Shown here: positions 8,398-16,275 of the stretch, one piece after another
Layout of the letters: each line of letters opens with the position of its first letter
Position numbering within the stretch: the stretch's first letter is position 1
Source of the DNA: Acinetobacter guillouiae CIP 63.46
Lineage (GTDB): Bacteria > Pseudomonadota > Gammaproteobacteria > Pseudomonadales > Moraxellaceae
DNA: 64,000 bases
Assembly: GCF_000368145.1 (NCBI RefSeq)
Contig: NZ_KB849287.1
Location: forward strand, 62,001 to 126,000
Direction: 5' to 3'
Notes under the pieces: generated by a model
Told to the model about the DNA's origin: nothing
The model's input: the letters and a program-made list of their open reading frames with translations, nothing else
Database searches by the model: none
Position numbers and translations under genes: made by a program

Positions 8398-8790
8398 ATG
8401 AATAATTATGTTGATCCAAATAATAGTAAATCTCTGACTTTAATTTTATATATCCTTTATATTGTTGCAATTTTTTCTGCGGGAATTCTTGCAATCATTG
8501 CATTGATTATCAATTATGTAAAATTGAATTCGGTCCGTGGTACGATTTTCGAAAGTCATTTTAGATGGCAAATTCGCACTTTTTGGTGGTATTTAGTCTG
8601 GACGGTAATTGCATTTATTCCGTTTATTTTTCTATTTTTCACCATGGATAATGTCAATGCCTTTGCGGGTGTTGCCGTGGGTGCTACGATTTTTTGTGCT
8701 GCCACCTTATTTATTTCTTGGATATGGATTGTCTATCGCGCCATTCGAGGCATTATTGCGCTGAATGATGATCAAGCCTTACCGATATAA
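8398..8790 (+). CDS. DUF4870-like small membrane protein
   Basis: A 130-residue protein with three to four hydrophobic segments (about 13-40, 58-82, 88-112). The pattern YVKLNSVRGTIFESHFRWQIRTFWW followed by a second membrane pair and WIVYRAIRGIIALND resembles the DUF4870 / Tic20-like group, in which a short amphipathic stretch with FxSHFxWQIRTF lies between membrane segments. No catalytic residues are evident and the function is unknown. It lies 31 bases after the cold-shock/DUF1294 gene on the same strand and may be co-transcribed with it. Confidence 0.7.
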   Translation: MNNYVDPNNSKSLTLILYILYIVAIFSAGILAIIALIINYVKLNSVRGTIFESHFRWQIRTFWWYLVWTVIAFIPFIFLFFTMDNVNAFAGVAVGATIFCAATLFISWIWIVYRAIRGIIALNDDQALPI

Positions 8791-8858
8791 CTGAATAAAT
8801 CACCCTTGATGGATCTTGTTCCCGAGCAATACAGCTTGATCAAAGCGTAATTTTAGTG

Positions 8859-8890
8859 AAAACAGCGTTCTAATTAAGAACGCTGTTTTT
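8859..8890. terminator. Bidirectional terminator overlapping the EamA gene end
   Basis: AAAACAGCGTTCT (8859-8871), loop AATTA, AGAACGCTGTTTTT (8877-8890). Strong 13-base stem. The stop codon of the convergent EamA gene (8874-8876) lies in the loop, and its last codons form one arm. Confidence 0.9.
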
Positions 8891-9809
8891 CTATCTCAGT
8901 TGAATTTTCTTTAAGCTGTCGTGTGTATAAAAATTTGGGTCTCCATTCACTGATGATCACCCCCAATACCACAAGTAAACCACCAAAAAGAGCCAGCAAA
9001 GGTAAGCGTTCACCTGCAATTCTTCCAAATAAAGCTGCCCAAACTGGTTCGCCAGCATAAATCACGGCAGCTTGAGAAGGATCGACAGAGCGTTGTGCCC
9101 AATTCATCGTCAATTGTAATAAAGCACTGGTTAAGCCCAGTCCAACAGCAAGCATCACCAATTGCCACGAAAAGGCTGGAATATCCAGCTCACCCACAAA
9201 AGGCATACTGGCAAATGAAATCAATGAAGCAAAAGCAAGCTGAATCACCGTTACACGCTGAATATTGACCTTCCCTGCAAAATGCCCGATGAGAATAATC
9301 TCCATAGCAATTGCAAATGAGCCAACTAATGTAATGATTTGCCCCGTATTTAAATCAATGTGATGAAAACCATTTCCTGTCAAAAAAATTAAACCGATAA
9401 ACGCCAGTAAAACACCGAGCCAAGTCATGATATGTGGTCTTTTGCGAAAAATCACCCAGATAAGAATCGGTACAAGGGGCACATATAATGCTGTTAAAAA
9501 TGCAGACTCACTACTGCTGATGGTTTGCATACCGACAGTTTGCGAGCCATAACCTGTGGCAATCATGCCACCAATCAGCGCACCTGCGATGAGCTCTTTT
9601 AAATTGATACCTTTTAGATATTTATAAGACAGTAATCCAACAGCAATGGTCGCTGCAGCAAAACGACAACCGACAAAAAACATAGGGGAACTATAGTTTA
9701 GGGCATAATGTACAATGACAAATGTACCACCCCAAATCATGGTCATCAGGATCAGTGCAATTTGAGGCGTTCTGGACTTTAAAAATAAAGCGAGGGGAGA
9801 GGAAGACAT
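8874..9809 (-). CDS. EamA/DMT-family transporter
   Basis: A 311-residue inner-membrane protein with about ten hydrophobic segments arranged as two EamA repeats. The first starts with LILMTMIWGGTFVIVHYAL and the second repeat includes AQRSVDPSQAAVIYAGEPVWAALFG, the typical drug/metabolite exporter pattern with a conserved Glu-Pro. Members export amino acids or other small metabolites; the substrate cannot be told. A charged C-terminal tail follows the last membrane segment. The start is ATG at 9807-9809, with only a weak ribosome-binding site. It is divergent from the ABM-domain gene. Confidence 0.88.
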   Translation of the reverse strand: MSSSPLALFLKSRTPQIALILMTMIWGGTFVIVHYALNYSSPMFFVGCRFAAATIAVGLLSYKYLKGINLKELIAGALIGGMIATGYGSQTVGMQTISSSESAFLTALYVPLVPILIWVIFRKRPHIMTWLGVLLAFIGLIFLTGNGFHHIDLNTGQIITLVGSFAIAMEIILIGHFAGKVNIQRVTVIQLAFASLISFASMPFVGELDIPAFSWQLVMLAVGLGLTSALLQLTMNWAQRSVDPSQAAVIYAGEPVWAALFGRIAGERLPLLALFGGLLVVLGVIISEWRPKFLYTRQLKENSTEIEKQRS

Positions 9810-9961
9810 AAAATAAAGTAATGTAGAAGAGCAGGGCTATTTTACGCGAAAGCACAGTATTGTGCAGATGTTAAGCTGAGTAATCGGGTATTTAAATCAC
9901 TCAATTGTCATGCAGTCGTGCTAGCATATTGAATTAAAATTTTGATAAAGAGAAATAAATC

Positions 9962-10255
9962 ATGGTGATCGAACAGGCTTTATTTCATATTGTTGATGGT
10001 CAACAAATGGCTTTTGAAAAGAAATTTTATGAATTATCAGACACCTTCCGGAATGCCCAAGGTTGTGAAAAATTTAAATTAATCCGTGGTATAGAAGACA
10101 ATCAAAAATACATACTACAAATTCACTGGATTGATCTTAAAACCCATACAGATGTTTTTATGAAAACAGATGAGTTTAAACAGTGGTTTACGGCAATGAA
10201 GCCCTTTTTAGCAAGTAAAATTGAAATGCAACATTTTGAAAATACATTGGTTTAA
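9962..10255 (+). CDS. Antibiotic biosynthesis monooxygenase (ABM) domain protein
   Basis: A 97-residue protein filling a single ABM ferredoxin-like domain: MVIEQALFHIVDGQQMAFEK at the start, then CEKFKLIRGIEDNQKYILQI and WIDLKTHTDVF with the later FKQWFTAMKPF. Small members of this family are often of unknown substrate (YgiN/HmoB-like) and act as dimers. The start ATG has AGAGAAA before it. It ends near a bidirectional terminator and faces hisA. Confidence 0.8.
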   Translation: MVIEQALFHIVDGQQMAFEKKFYELSDTFRNAQGCEKFKLIRGIEDNQKYILQIHWIDLKTHTDVFMKTDEFKQWFTAMKPFLASKIEMQHFENTLV

Positions 10256-10293
10256 ATCTGGATGTAGTGATTTAAATACCTTCTTTAACACAT

Positions 10294-10323
10294 AAAAAAG
10301 AGAACAGCTCGGTTCTCTTTTTT
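10294..10323. terminator. Bidirectional terminator between the ABM gene and hisA
   Basis: AAAAAAGAGAAC, loop AGCTCG, GTTCTCTTTTTT, in the gap between convergent genes. Confidence 0.92.
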
Positions 10324-10344
10324 AATCCAATCTATACTGGGAAC

Positions 10345-11076
10345 TTAAAAGCCTTGTTCATCCAATAACAGCTGCGCTTCACGTAGGTTTAATGTGCCTT
10401 CGTAAATTGCACGTCCTGTGATCGCACCTAAAATACCCGGTTTACCTTTTAAATTACGCACATCATCCAGATTGGTTACACCGCCTGAGGCGATCACTGG
10501 AAGACCTGAGTATTGCGCAAGGTTTACCGTCTGTTCAACATTGACACCCTGCATCATACCATCACGTGCGATATCGGTATAAACAATGCTAGACACACCG
10601 GCATCCGCAAAACGTTTTGCAAGATCAGTGGCTTTTACATCAGTGACATTTGCCCAGCCATCAGTTGCAACCATACCATTGATCGCATCAATACCGACAA
10701 TAATGTGTCCCGCAAACTTCTTACAGGCTTCTTCAACAAATTCAGGATTTTGAACTGCTTTGGTGCCGATGATGACAAAAGAAACGCCCGCATCTAAATA
10801 ATGTTCGATTGTTTCCAAAGAGCGAATACCACCGCCAATCTGGATTGGCAGTTCAGGCTGTGCTTTTGCAATTGCTTCAACGACAGGTTTATGAATTGGT
10901 GTTCCAGCAAAAGCCCCATTCAAATCAACCAAATGCAAACGACGAGCGCCTTCATTTACCCAATGCTGTGCTGTTGCAACAGGATCATCAGAAAATACGG
11001 TATCGTCTTCCATACGACCTTGTTTTAAACGAACACATTTACCATCTTTCAGGTCAATTGCCGGGATGATCAGCAT
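10345..11076 (-). CDS. hisA: HisA, ProFAR isomerase
   Basis: 1-(5-phosphoribosyl)-5-[(5-phosphoribosylamino)methylideneamino]imidazole-4-carboxamide isomerase, 243 residues, a TIM barrel homologous to HisF. It begins [17 protein letters not shown] with catalytic Asp8; the general acid Asp is in [10 protein letters not shown] (about 129). Phosphate loops are IQIGGGIRS and VIASGGVTN. It converts ProFAR to PRFAR, the substrate of HisF/HisH. The start ATG (11074-11076) is preceded by AAGGAGCGAAAGC on the minus strand. It is separated from the other his genes by non-his genes. Confidence 0.97.
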   Translation of the reverse strand: MLIIPAIDLKDGKCVRLKQGRMEDDTVFSDDPVATAQHWVNEGARRLHLVDLNGAFAGTPIHKPVVEAIAKAQPELPIQIGGGIRSLETIEHYLDAGVSFVIIGTKAVQNPEFVEEACKKFAGHIIVGIDAINGMVATDGWANVTDVKATDLAKRFADAGVSSIVYTDIARDGMMQGVNVEQTVNLAQYSGLPVIASGGVTNLDDVRNLKGKPGILGAITGRAIYEGTLNLREAQLLLDEQGF

Positions 11077-11153
11077 GCTTTCGCTCCTTGCTTAATCTCA
11101 ATGAAGAATTTATTGATCATCATCTTAGCAAAAACTTGATCAATTTCTAAGTG

Positions 11154-11816
11154 TCAGTTTAGGCTTTTATTGGGGCGAATGCTCAATTTAAGCTGAGTAT
11201 GTGCAATCGTGTCAGGTATTAAGTCTAAATCCAATAAGGCTTCGAAAATTAAAAGTGCAGCATAGGCATCGGCTGCTGCATATTCAATTTGTGGTGTTGT
11301 GAGAATTTTACGTGCCCAATTTGAGGTGCTAATAGATTTACTTTTAGGGAAATTGACTTGGAATAGTAATGCCATGGCATTTTTAATTCCTAAAGGATTA
11401 TTGAAGCCAAACCTCGAAAAGCATTTTGAAAGTTCGATGACACTGTTGAGTTGCATGCCTTTTTTACGGAATAAATGTGCATCATTTTTTAAGCCAAAAC
11501 CAACTTTAATCTGATCAGGATTTTCAAAAAAGGTCGCTAGAAAAGCCAAAATATCTGGGGAAACTTGAAATAAATAGGCTTTTTCAAATGTCGCCAATTG
11601 AATAAGATGTGGGCCAGTTTGAATTTCACCTTTATTAAAGGTAGGTTTGGACTCAGTATCGAAACCAAAAATGTGCGCCGTTTTTAATTCTGCTTCAATT
11701 GCTTGGCATTGTTGCAAGCTATTAATCACAACAATGTTACTCAAAGGCAAATTTTGAAAACGGGGAAAGCTCTGAATTTGTTCTTTACTAGGAAGTTGCT
11801 GAGTTTGAATATTCAC
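11154..11816 (-). CDS. DEDD 3'-5' exonuclease domain protein
   Basis: A 220-residue RNase D / DnaQ-like exonuclease. Exo I is FGFDTES (the acidic D-T-E), Exo II is VGFGLKND, and Exo III is YAAADAYA (Y-x3-D), so all catalytic acids of the DEDDy class are present. There is no HRDC domain, so it is shorter than RNase D and resembles stand-alone exonuclease proteins. The substrate (RNA or DNA 3' ends) is not determined by the sequence. It lies 77 bases upstream of hisA on the same strand and is divergent from the HTH gene. Confidence 0.85.
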   Translation of the reverse strand: MNIQTQQLPSKEQIQSFPRFQNLPLSNIVVINSLQQCQAIEAELKTAHIFGFDTESKPTFNKGEIQTGPHLIQLATFEKAYLFQVSPDILAFLATFFENPDQIKVGFGLKNDAHLFRKKGMQLNSVIELSKCFSRFGFNNPLGIKNAMALLFQVNFPKSKSISTSNWARKILTTPQIEYAAADAYAALLIFEALLDLDLIPDTIAHTQLKLSIRPNKSLN

Positions 11817-11940
11817 AAATTTAAGCTCACAAATTTTAGTCGACCAGTTTAAGCATTAAAAATATTAACCATATTGTGTTATAACAAACTTTGAATAAAA
11901 GATGATAGTTTTGTGGGTCAAAAACACAGGAATAAATTGT

Positions 11941-12342
11941 ATGGTTGAAAAAGATGATGATCTTTTTATAGAAGGCGCCAAGCGTTTAAAGCAATTAATT
12001 CAGGATAAAAATATAAAAGCCAGTGATATTGTTAACGTACTCGAAACTTCAAAAGGAACCATGACCAAATGGTTGCAAAACTCAACGCCATCGAGCGCAC
12101 AAAGTTTAATTGAATTGGCACGTTTAGTCGGGATGACTGAACGCTGGAATATGGAATCTAAACAGCAAGATAAAGCAGATCTGGTGACCAAAGCATATGC
12201 TGAGTCTGAATTGGATTTAAGCCATGTCACCATGGAACAGTTGATCAACGAAATTAAAGACCGTTATGCAGCTTTAAATTTAAAAGCGGATATTAAAATT
12301 AGTGTTGAGCCATTAGAAGGTGGTTTTGTCACCAAAGAGTAA
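11941..12342 (+). CDS. HTH domain protein, putative regulator
   Basis: A 133-residue cytosolic protein. Residues about 10-60 look like a lambda-repressor/Cro-type helix-turn-helix: RLKQLIQDKNIKASDIVNVL, TSKGTMTKWLQN, SAQSLIELARLVGM. The C-terminal half is hydrophilic and ends ADIKISVEPLEGGFVTKE; I do not recognise a domain there. It probably acts as a DNA-binding regulator, but no target is evident. ATG 11941 with AGGAA upstream is chosen over an in-frame ATG at 11902. It is followed by a bidirectional terminator. Confidence 0.65.
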   Translation: MVEKDDDLFIEGAKRLKQLIQDKNIKASDIVNVLETSKGTMTKWLQNSTPSSAQSLIELARLVGMTERWNMESKQQDKADLVTKAYAESELDLSHVTMEQLINEIKDRYAALNLKADIKISVEPLEGGFVTKE

Positions 12343-12375
12343 AATAACCACCTTATAAAAATAGGGTGGTTATTT
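12342..12375. terminator. Bidirectional terminator between the HTH and DUF805 genes
   Basis: AAATAACCACC (12342-12352) and GGTGGTTATTT (12365-12375) with a 12-base loop, between convergent genes. Confidence 0.8.
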
Positions 12376-12383
12376 CGGCTGAT

Positions 12384-12920
12384 TTATTCAGATTGATTGA
12401 TTTGTTGTTGATATTGCTGAAACTGTTGCGCTTGGTCAAGGTAGCTTTGATATGCTGGAATTGCTGTAACTGCAAGGATTAGAATACTAATCGGGAAGAT
12501 CACAATATAAATCCAAGCCAATACTTTTTCCCAACCACGAGTAATTCGAGGTGCACCATAGTTATTTGTCCCAGCATCTCCTTTTGCACAGCTTAAATAA
12601 ACAAAAAAGAATAAATTCACCAAAGGTAAAAGCATAAGAAGAGATAACCAGCCACTTTGGTTTTTGTCATGTAAGCGACGGATTGTAAAAATAAAACTGA
12701 AGTAGATTACCGCGATATAAATAATAATCGCAACTGCGCCGAGTATAAAGATGAGCGTATTTGAAGGTGAGTTACTTAAAGCAGGGATGAATAATGCAGC
12801 GATAATACCCAGTACAAACATGGATAGACCCAACAGCATATTCCAGCCTAAATAGGATAATCGACCAAAACGGCCACTGGCACTTAAAGCTGAATCATGG
12901 GTTTGAAAATTAGAAGACAT
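12384..12920 (-). CDS. DUF805 family inner-membrane protein
   Basis: A 178-residue membrane protein with the DUF805 features: SGRFGRLSYLGWNMLLGL at the first membrane segment, then IYIAVIYFSFIFTIRRLHD with the conserved RRLHDKNQSGW motif, then a third segment LSLLMLLPLVNLFFFVYL. A fourth segment near residues 145-165 precedes a Gln-rich tail. Function unknown for the family. ATG 12918-12920 with TAGGAAC before it is preferred; a longer frame reaching 12971 lacks such a site. Confidence 0.8.
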   Translation of the reverse strand: MSSNFQTHDSALSASGRFGRLSYLGWNMLLGLSMFVLGIIAALFIPALSNSPSNTLIFILGAVAIIIYIAVIYFSFIFTIRRLHDKNQSGWLSLLMLLPLVNLFFFVYLSCAKGDAGTNNYGAPRITRGWEKVLAWIYIVIFPISILILAVTAIPAYQSYLDQAQQFQQYQQQINQSE

Positions 12921-13041
12921 TGTTATGTTCCTAGAATGAATTAAGGTTTTTAAATCAATTTTTAAAATCAATTGTTGGATTTTTATTCAATTTGTTTGAA
13001 TCATAATAAACAGACGATAAAAAATAAAGTCCAAATAAAAT

Positions 13042-13076
13042 AAAAAATCAAGCCGATCGCAATTGACTTGATTTTT
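13042..13076 (-). terminator. Probable terminator of hisBH
   Basis: On the minus strand AATCAAG and CTTGATT pair across a 14-base loop and a T-rich tract (TTTTTTATTTTA) follows. It lies 37 bases after the hisH stop. Confidence 0.6.
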
Positions 13077-13112
13077 AGAGATATAAATTGGGATGAAATT
13101 GATCTGAATGAA

Positions 13113-13730
13113 TCAGATTTTCCATTCCACAAAGTTTTTCAGTAACTGTAAACCTGCTGTATGGCTCTTTTCAGGATGGAACTGTGTCGCAAATAAATTT
13201 TCTTTATGAATAGCCGTACAGAACTGCAAACCATAATCACATGTTGCAGCAACAAGAGACGGGTCTTTGGGTTCGACATAATAGCTATGTACAAAGTAAA
13301 AACGGCTATCTTGATCAATATCTTTCCACATCGGATGATTTTGATCTGCCTGATGGACTTGGTTCCAGCCCATATGAGGGACTTTTAAGCCGTCCATATC
13401 TGGAAAATGTTTTACCACACCCTCAAAAATACCCAGCGCTTGAGTGCCTGTATTTTCTTCTGACGATTCAAGCAAAGCTTGCATGCCGACACAAATGGCA
13501 AGTACCGGTTTATTAAACGCAGCATGGCGCACAACCTCATCAATACCTGCTTCATGCATCCCCTGCATACAATCACGCATTGCCCCTACACCGGGAAATA
13601 CGATTTTATCTGCCTGAGCGATTAATTTTGGATCATTTGTGACATCTACAGTTGCGCCAACATGTTCGAGTGCTTTGGCTGCTGAATGAAGATTTCCCAT
13701 GCCATAGTCAAGAAGGGCAATACGGGTCAT
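13113..13730 (-). CDS. hisH: Imidazole glycerol phosphate synthase, glutaminase subunit HisH
   Basis: A 205-residue class I glutamine amidotransferase. The nucleophile Cys80 is in [12 protein letters not shown], and the His185/Glu187 pair is in FHPEKS, completing the triad. [16 protein letters not shown] is the usual start and [14 protein letters not shown] carries the oxyanion loop. It delivers ammonia to HisF. The start ATG overlaps the hisB stop by one base (TAATG), indicating translational coupling with hisB. Confidence 0.97.
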   Translation of the reverse strand: MTRIALLDYGMGNLHSAAKALEHVGATVDVTNDPKLIAQADKIVFPGVGAMRDCMQGMHEAGIDEVVRHAAFNKPVLAICVGMQALLESSEENTGTQALGIFEGVVKHFPDMDGLKVPHMGWNQVHQADQNHPMWKDIDQDSRFYFVHSYYVEPKDPSLVAATCDYGLQFCTAIHKENLFATQFHPEKSHTAGLQLLKNFVEWKI

Positions 13731-14323
13731 TACAAGGTTCCTTTCGTCGATGCAACAGTATTTTCTGCACGCGGATCAACTTCACACGCCATGCGAAGCG
13801 CACGTGCAAATGCTTTAAAAACACTTTCAATTTGGTGATGGCTATTTTTGCCTTTTAAATTGTCAATGTGCAAAGTCATTAAAGCGTGATTTACAAAGCC
13901 TTGGAAAAACTCGGAAAATAAATCCACATCAAAACTGCCGATACGGGCACGTGTAAATGGGATATCCATCCATAAACCTGGGCGACCTGATAAATCAACC
14001 ACGACACGGCTTAAAGCTTCATCAAGTGGTGCATAGAAATGACCATAACGTTTTAAGCCTTTTTTATCACCGAGTGCTTGCGCAAATGCTTGGCCTAGTG
14101 TGATTCCACAGTCTTCTACGGTATGGTGATCATCGATTTCTAAGTCGCCATCACAATGAATATCGATGTCAAATAAACCATGACGCTTGATTTGATCAAC
14201 CATATGGTCTAAAAAGGGAACACCTGTATTGAGCGTGCCTTGACCAGTACCATCAAGATTCACACGAACTCGAATTTTAGTTTCGTTGGTGTTTCTTACC
14301 ACTTCACTGATACGTTGCGCCAT
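13730..14323 (-). CDS. hisB: Imidazoleglycerol-phosphate dehydratase HisB
   Basis: A monofunctional 197-residue IGP dehydratase without the histidinol phosphatase domain of E. coli HisB. The metal-binding motifs are [12 protein letters not shown] and [16 protein letters not shown], with [11 protein letters not shown] and RHGLFD near the N-terminus. It dehydrates imidazoleglycerol phosphate in histidine synthesis. ATG 14321-14323 has GAGGAA seven bases before it; the in-frame TTG at 14338 overlaps that site and is less likely. It forms a two-gene unit with hisH. Confidence 0.97.
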   Translation of the reverse strand: MAQRISEVVRNTNETKIRVRVNLDGTGQGTLNTGVPFLDHMVDQIKRHGLFDIDIHCDGDLEIDDHHTVEDCGITLGQAFAQALGDKKGLKRYGHFYAPLDEALSRVVVDLSGRPGLWMDIPFTRARIGSFDVDLFSEFFQGFVNHALMTLHIDNLKGKNSHHQIESVFKAFARALRMACEVDPRAENTVASTKGTL

Positions 14324-14425
14324 AGACACGTTCCTCAAAAAACGTCAAAAATTAAAAGTTTGATGTAAAGATATTTCGCTGTGACGAAAGTGACAGCATA
14401 TTAGATTGCTCAGGAGGGTTAATCA

Positions 14426-14803
14426 ATGCCTATTACCGTACATGCTAAAACTTCACTAGAAAATGAAGAAGTTCGCGATCAGCTTGAGCGATTATATGAC
14501 ACCAGTCCCGAGTTTGGGGATGGTCATGATGCCATAGAACAACTTGAGCAAAACTTGGCTCATTATACCTTACTTTATGTCGCAGAATTTAATACAAAGA
14601 TTATTGGTGCGTTATGGTGTACTGGACAAGGTGAAAGTCGGACTTTGGAAAATATTGTGGTGCATCCTGCTAACCGCGGACGCGGCGTTGCAGAACGTTT
14701 GGTCGAAGAAGTTTGTCGTATCGAGGAAAAAAAGGGCATTAAAAACTTTGAGCCGGGCTGTGGAGCAATCCATCGTTGTTTAGCTCACTTAGGTAAAATC
14801 TAA
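14426..14803 (+). CDS. GNAT family N-acetyltransferase
   Basis: A 125-residue GNAT domain. The acetyl-CoA loop is in IVVHPANRGRGVAERLVEEV (R-G-x-G-V pattern at about residues 82-90), preceded by the strand LLYVAEFNTKIIGALWCTG. It resembles the short PanZ/PanM-like acetyltransferases in length, but I cannot assign a substrate. The start ATG is preceded by CAGGAGGG, a strong ribosome-binding site. A perfect palindromic terminator follows. Confidence 0.85.
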   Translation: MPITVHAKTSLENEEVRDQLERLYDTSPEFGDGHDAIEQLEQNLAHYTLLYVAEFNTKIIGALWCTGQGESRTLENIVVHPANRGRGVAERLVEEVCRIEEKKGIKNFEPGCGAIHRCLAHLGKI

Positions 14804-14830
14804 GATCATCTTGGATCTTTGACCAATTTA

Positions 14831-14856
14831 AGCAACCTGATCAGGTTGCTTTTTTA
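14831..14856 (+). terminator. Terminator after the GNAT gene
   Basis: The palindrome AGCAACCTGATCAGGTTGCT at 14831-14850 is followed by TTTTTT. Confidence 0.9.
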
Positions 14857-15150
14857 TTTGGCTATTTTTCAGAACTATAAGTTTGAGCTGATCTCAGCAG
14901 CATATTGCCGTCACGACCAGAACACTTTGGGAAAAATTAAATTGAGTTTGCAAAACTTAAAGCGAGGAAGAGTACCTTAGTTCAGCAAATTAAGCGTGCC
15001 AAAATTTGCCCTCTAAAGCTGAAAAACGCATAAAAAACAGCCTTATTTAGAATAAATAGGCGGTTTTTGTTGTAAAAATAAACTATTGAATGATTTTAGT
15101 GATTTCAATGCTTGACGACTAAACCATTAAATTGTTTAATACGCCCCATC
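14857..15150. other. Intergenic region before tRNA-Phe
   Basis: There is no intact gene. Two short plus-strand frames between about 14865 and 15030 read as protein-like text but are broken by stops (for example TLVQQIKRAKICPLKLKNA ending near 15029). They could be the remnant of a decayed gene or chance. A second hairpin, GCCTTATTT / TAAATAGGC followed by GGTTTTTG, lies near 15041-15070 and looks like a weak terminator. Confidence 0.4.
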
Positions 15151-15226
15151 GGCGTGATAGCTCAGTAGGTAGAGCAACGGATTGAAAATCCGTGTGTCCC
15201 CAGTTCGATCCTGGGTCTCGCCACCA
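15151..15226 (+). tRNA. tRNA-Phe (anticodon GAA)
   Basis: A 76-base cloverleaf with encoded CCA. D arm GCTC/GAGC with GG in the loop, anticodon stem ACGGA/TCCGT with loop TTGAAAA (GAA), variable GTGTC, T arm CCCAG-TTCGATC-CTGGG. The acceptor stem GGCGTGA / TCTCGCC pairs at six of seven positions; position 5:68 is T opposite T. A terminator follows directly. Confidence 0.95.
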
Positions 15227-15232
15227 TATTTG

Positions 15233-15262
15233 AAAAACCTCAAACATTGTTTGGGGTTTTTT
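15233..15262 (+). terminator. Terminator of tRNA-Phe
   Basis: AAAAACCTCAAAC, loop ATT, GTTTGGGGTTTTTT, starting six bases after the CCA end. Confidence 0.85.
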
Positions 15263-15428
15263 ATTGCCTGCTTTTTATCATCAATTAAAAAATAGATGCT
15301 CATCATTAAAAACAGCATGCTATTGAGAATGCGTAAATTGAACTCATTGTCTTACAAAATATCTTGCCATGGACTATAAATATCGTAAGATAAACCTTTG
15401 GTAAGTGAAATAGATTGTTATAAGAACA

Positions 15429-16190
15429 ATGAAAGATTTATTTTCATCAGGCAGCCAGCTTTATCAGCAAGCTCGACCGAGTTATCCGCAAGAAGTGGTT
15501 CAGGAAATTTTAAATCATGTTCCAGAGCGCGGTTTTGCTTGGGATTGTGGTGCGGGTTCAGGTCAATTTACTCAATTGCTTAGCCCTTATTTCGATCATG
15601 TTGTTGCAACAGATATGAGCGAAAAACAATTAAACCTTGCGCCTTATTTTGACAATGTGAGCTATCAAGTACAATCTGCTGAACAGACTTCATTTACAGC
15701 ACAGAGTTTTGATTTGATTTCTGTTGCTCAGGCCATTCATTGGTTTGATTTTGATGGCTTTTATAAAGAAGTTGAACGCACATTAAAACCACAAGGTATT
15801 CTTGCTGTAATCGGTTACGGCTTAATTCATGTCGAAAATGCAGCCATCAATACCATGATTCAAAGCTTATATGCTGAAAAACTAGATGGTTATTGGGATG
15901 CGGAGCGCCGTTATATCGATGAAGAATATAAAACCATTCCCTTTCCTTTTGATGAAATAAACGTTGCTGAGTTTAAGATGCAGTACCAGTGGTCCTCTGC
16001 ACAACTATTAAAGTATTTATCTACTTGGTCTGCAATTAAACACTATTGCGAAAGAAATCAGGATCATCCATTACTTGATCTAGCTGAAGCATTAACCAGC
16101 GAGCTTGCAGATCTAACCATCACATTCCCAGTTTTTTTAAGAGTGGGTAAAATTAAAAAATCAAAGAAAAAATGCTTTATGCACAAATAA
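15429..16190 (+). CDS. Class I SAM-dependent methyltransferase
   Basis: A 253-residue methyltransferase of the methyltransf_11 type. The SAM-binding motif I is FAWDCGAGSGQFTQLL (about residues 37-52), motif II includes VVATDMSEKQL, and ISVAQAIHWFDFDGFYKEVE carries the post-motif typical of the trans-aconitate/biotin-type methyltransferase group (HWF). The substrate is unknown. The C-terminus is Lys-rich (KIKKSKKKC). The start ATG 15429 has only a weak ribosome-binding site. Neighbours give no clear pathway. Confidence 0.8.
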   Translation: MKDLFSSGSQLYQQARPSYPQEVVQEILNHVPERGFAWDCGAGSGQFTQLLSPYFDHVVATDMSEKQLNLAPYFDNVSYQVQSAEQTSFTAQSFDLISVAQAIHWFDFDGFYKEVERTLKPQGILAVIGYGLIHVENAAINTMIQSLYAEKLDGYWDAERRYIDEEYKTIPFPFDEINVAEFKMQYQWSSAQLLKYLSTWSAIKHYCERNQDHPLLDLAEALTSELADLTITFPVFLRVGKIKKSKKKCFMHK

Positions 16191-16275
16191 AATAAGGATC
16201 GCATTTTATCTTTGATTACAATAGATATAGCTAACAATATACTTACTTATATATTATTTAAAAGTAAGATAAATC

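Noticed and set aside
10513-11069. Plus-strand frames opposite hisA
   Set aside because: They mirror a well-conserved gene on the other strand and have no start signals.
15136-15318. Minus-strand frame across tRNA-Phe
   Set aside because: It reads through the tRNA and its terminator, so it is a shadow frame.
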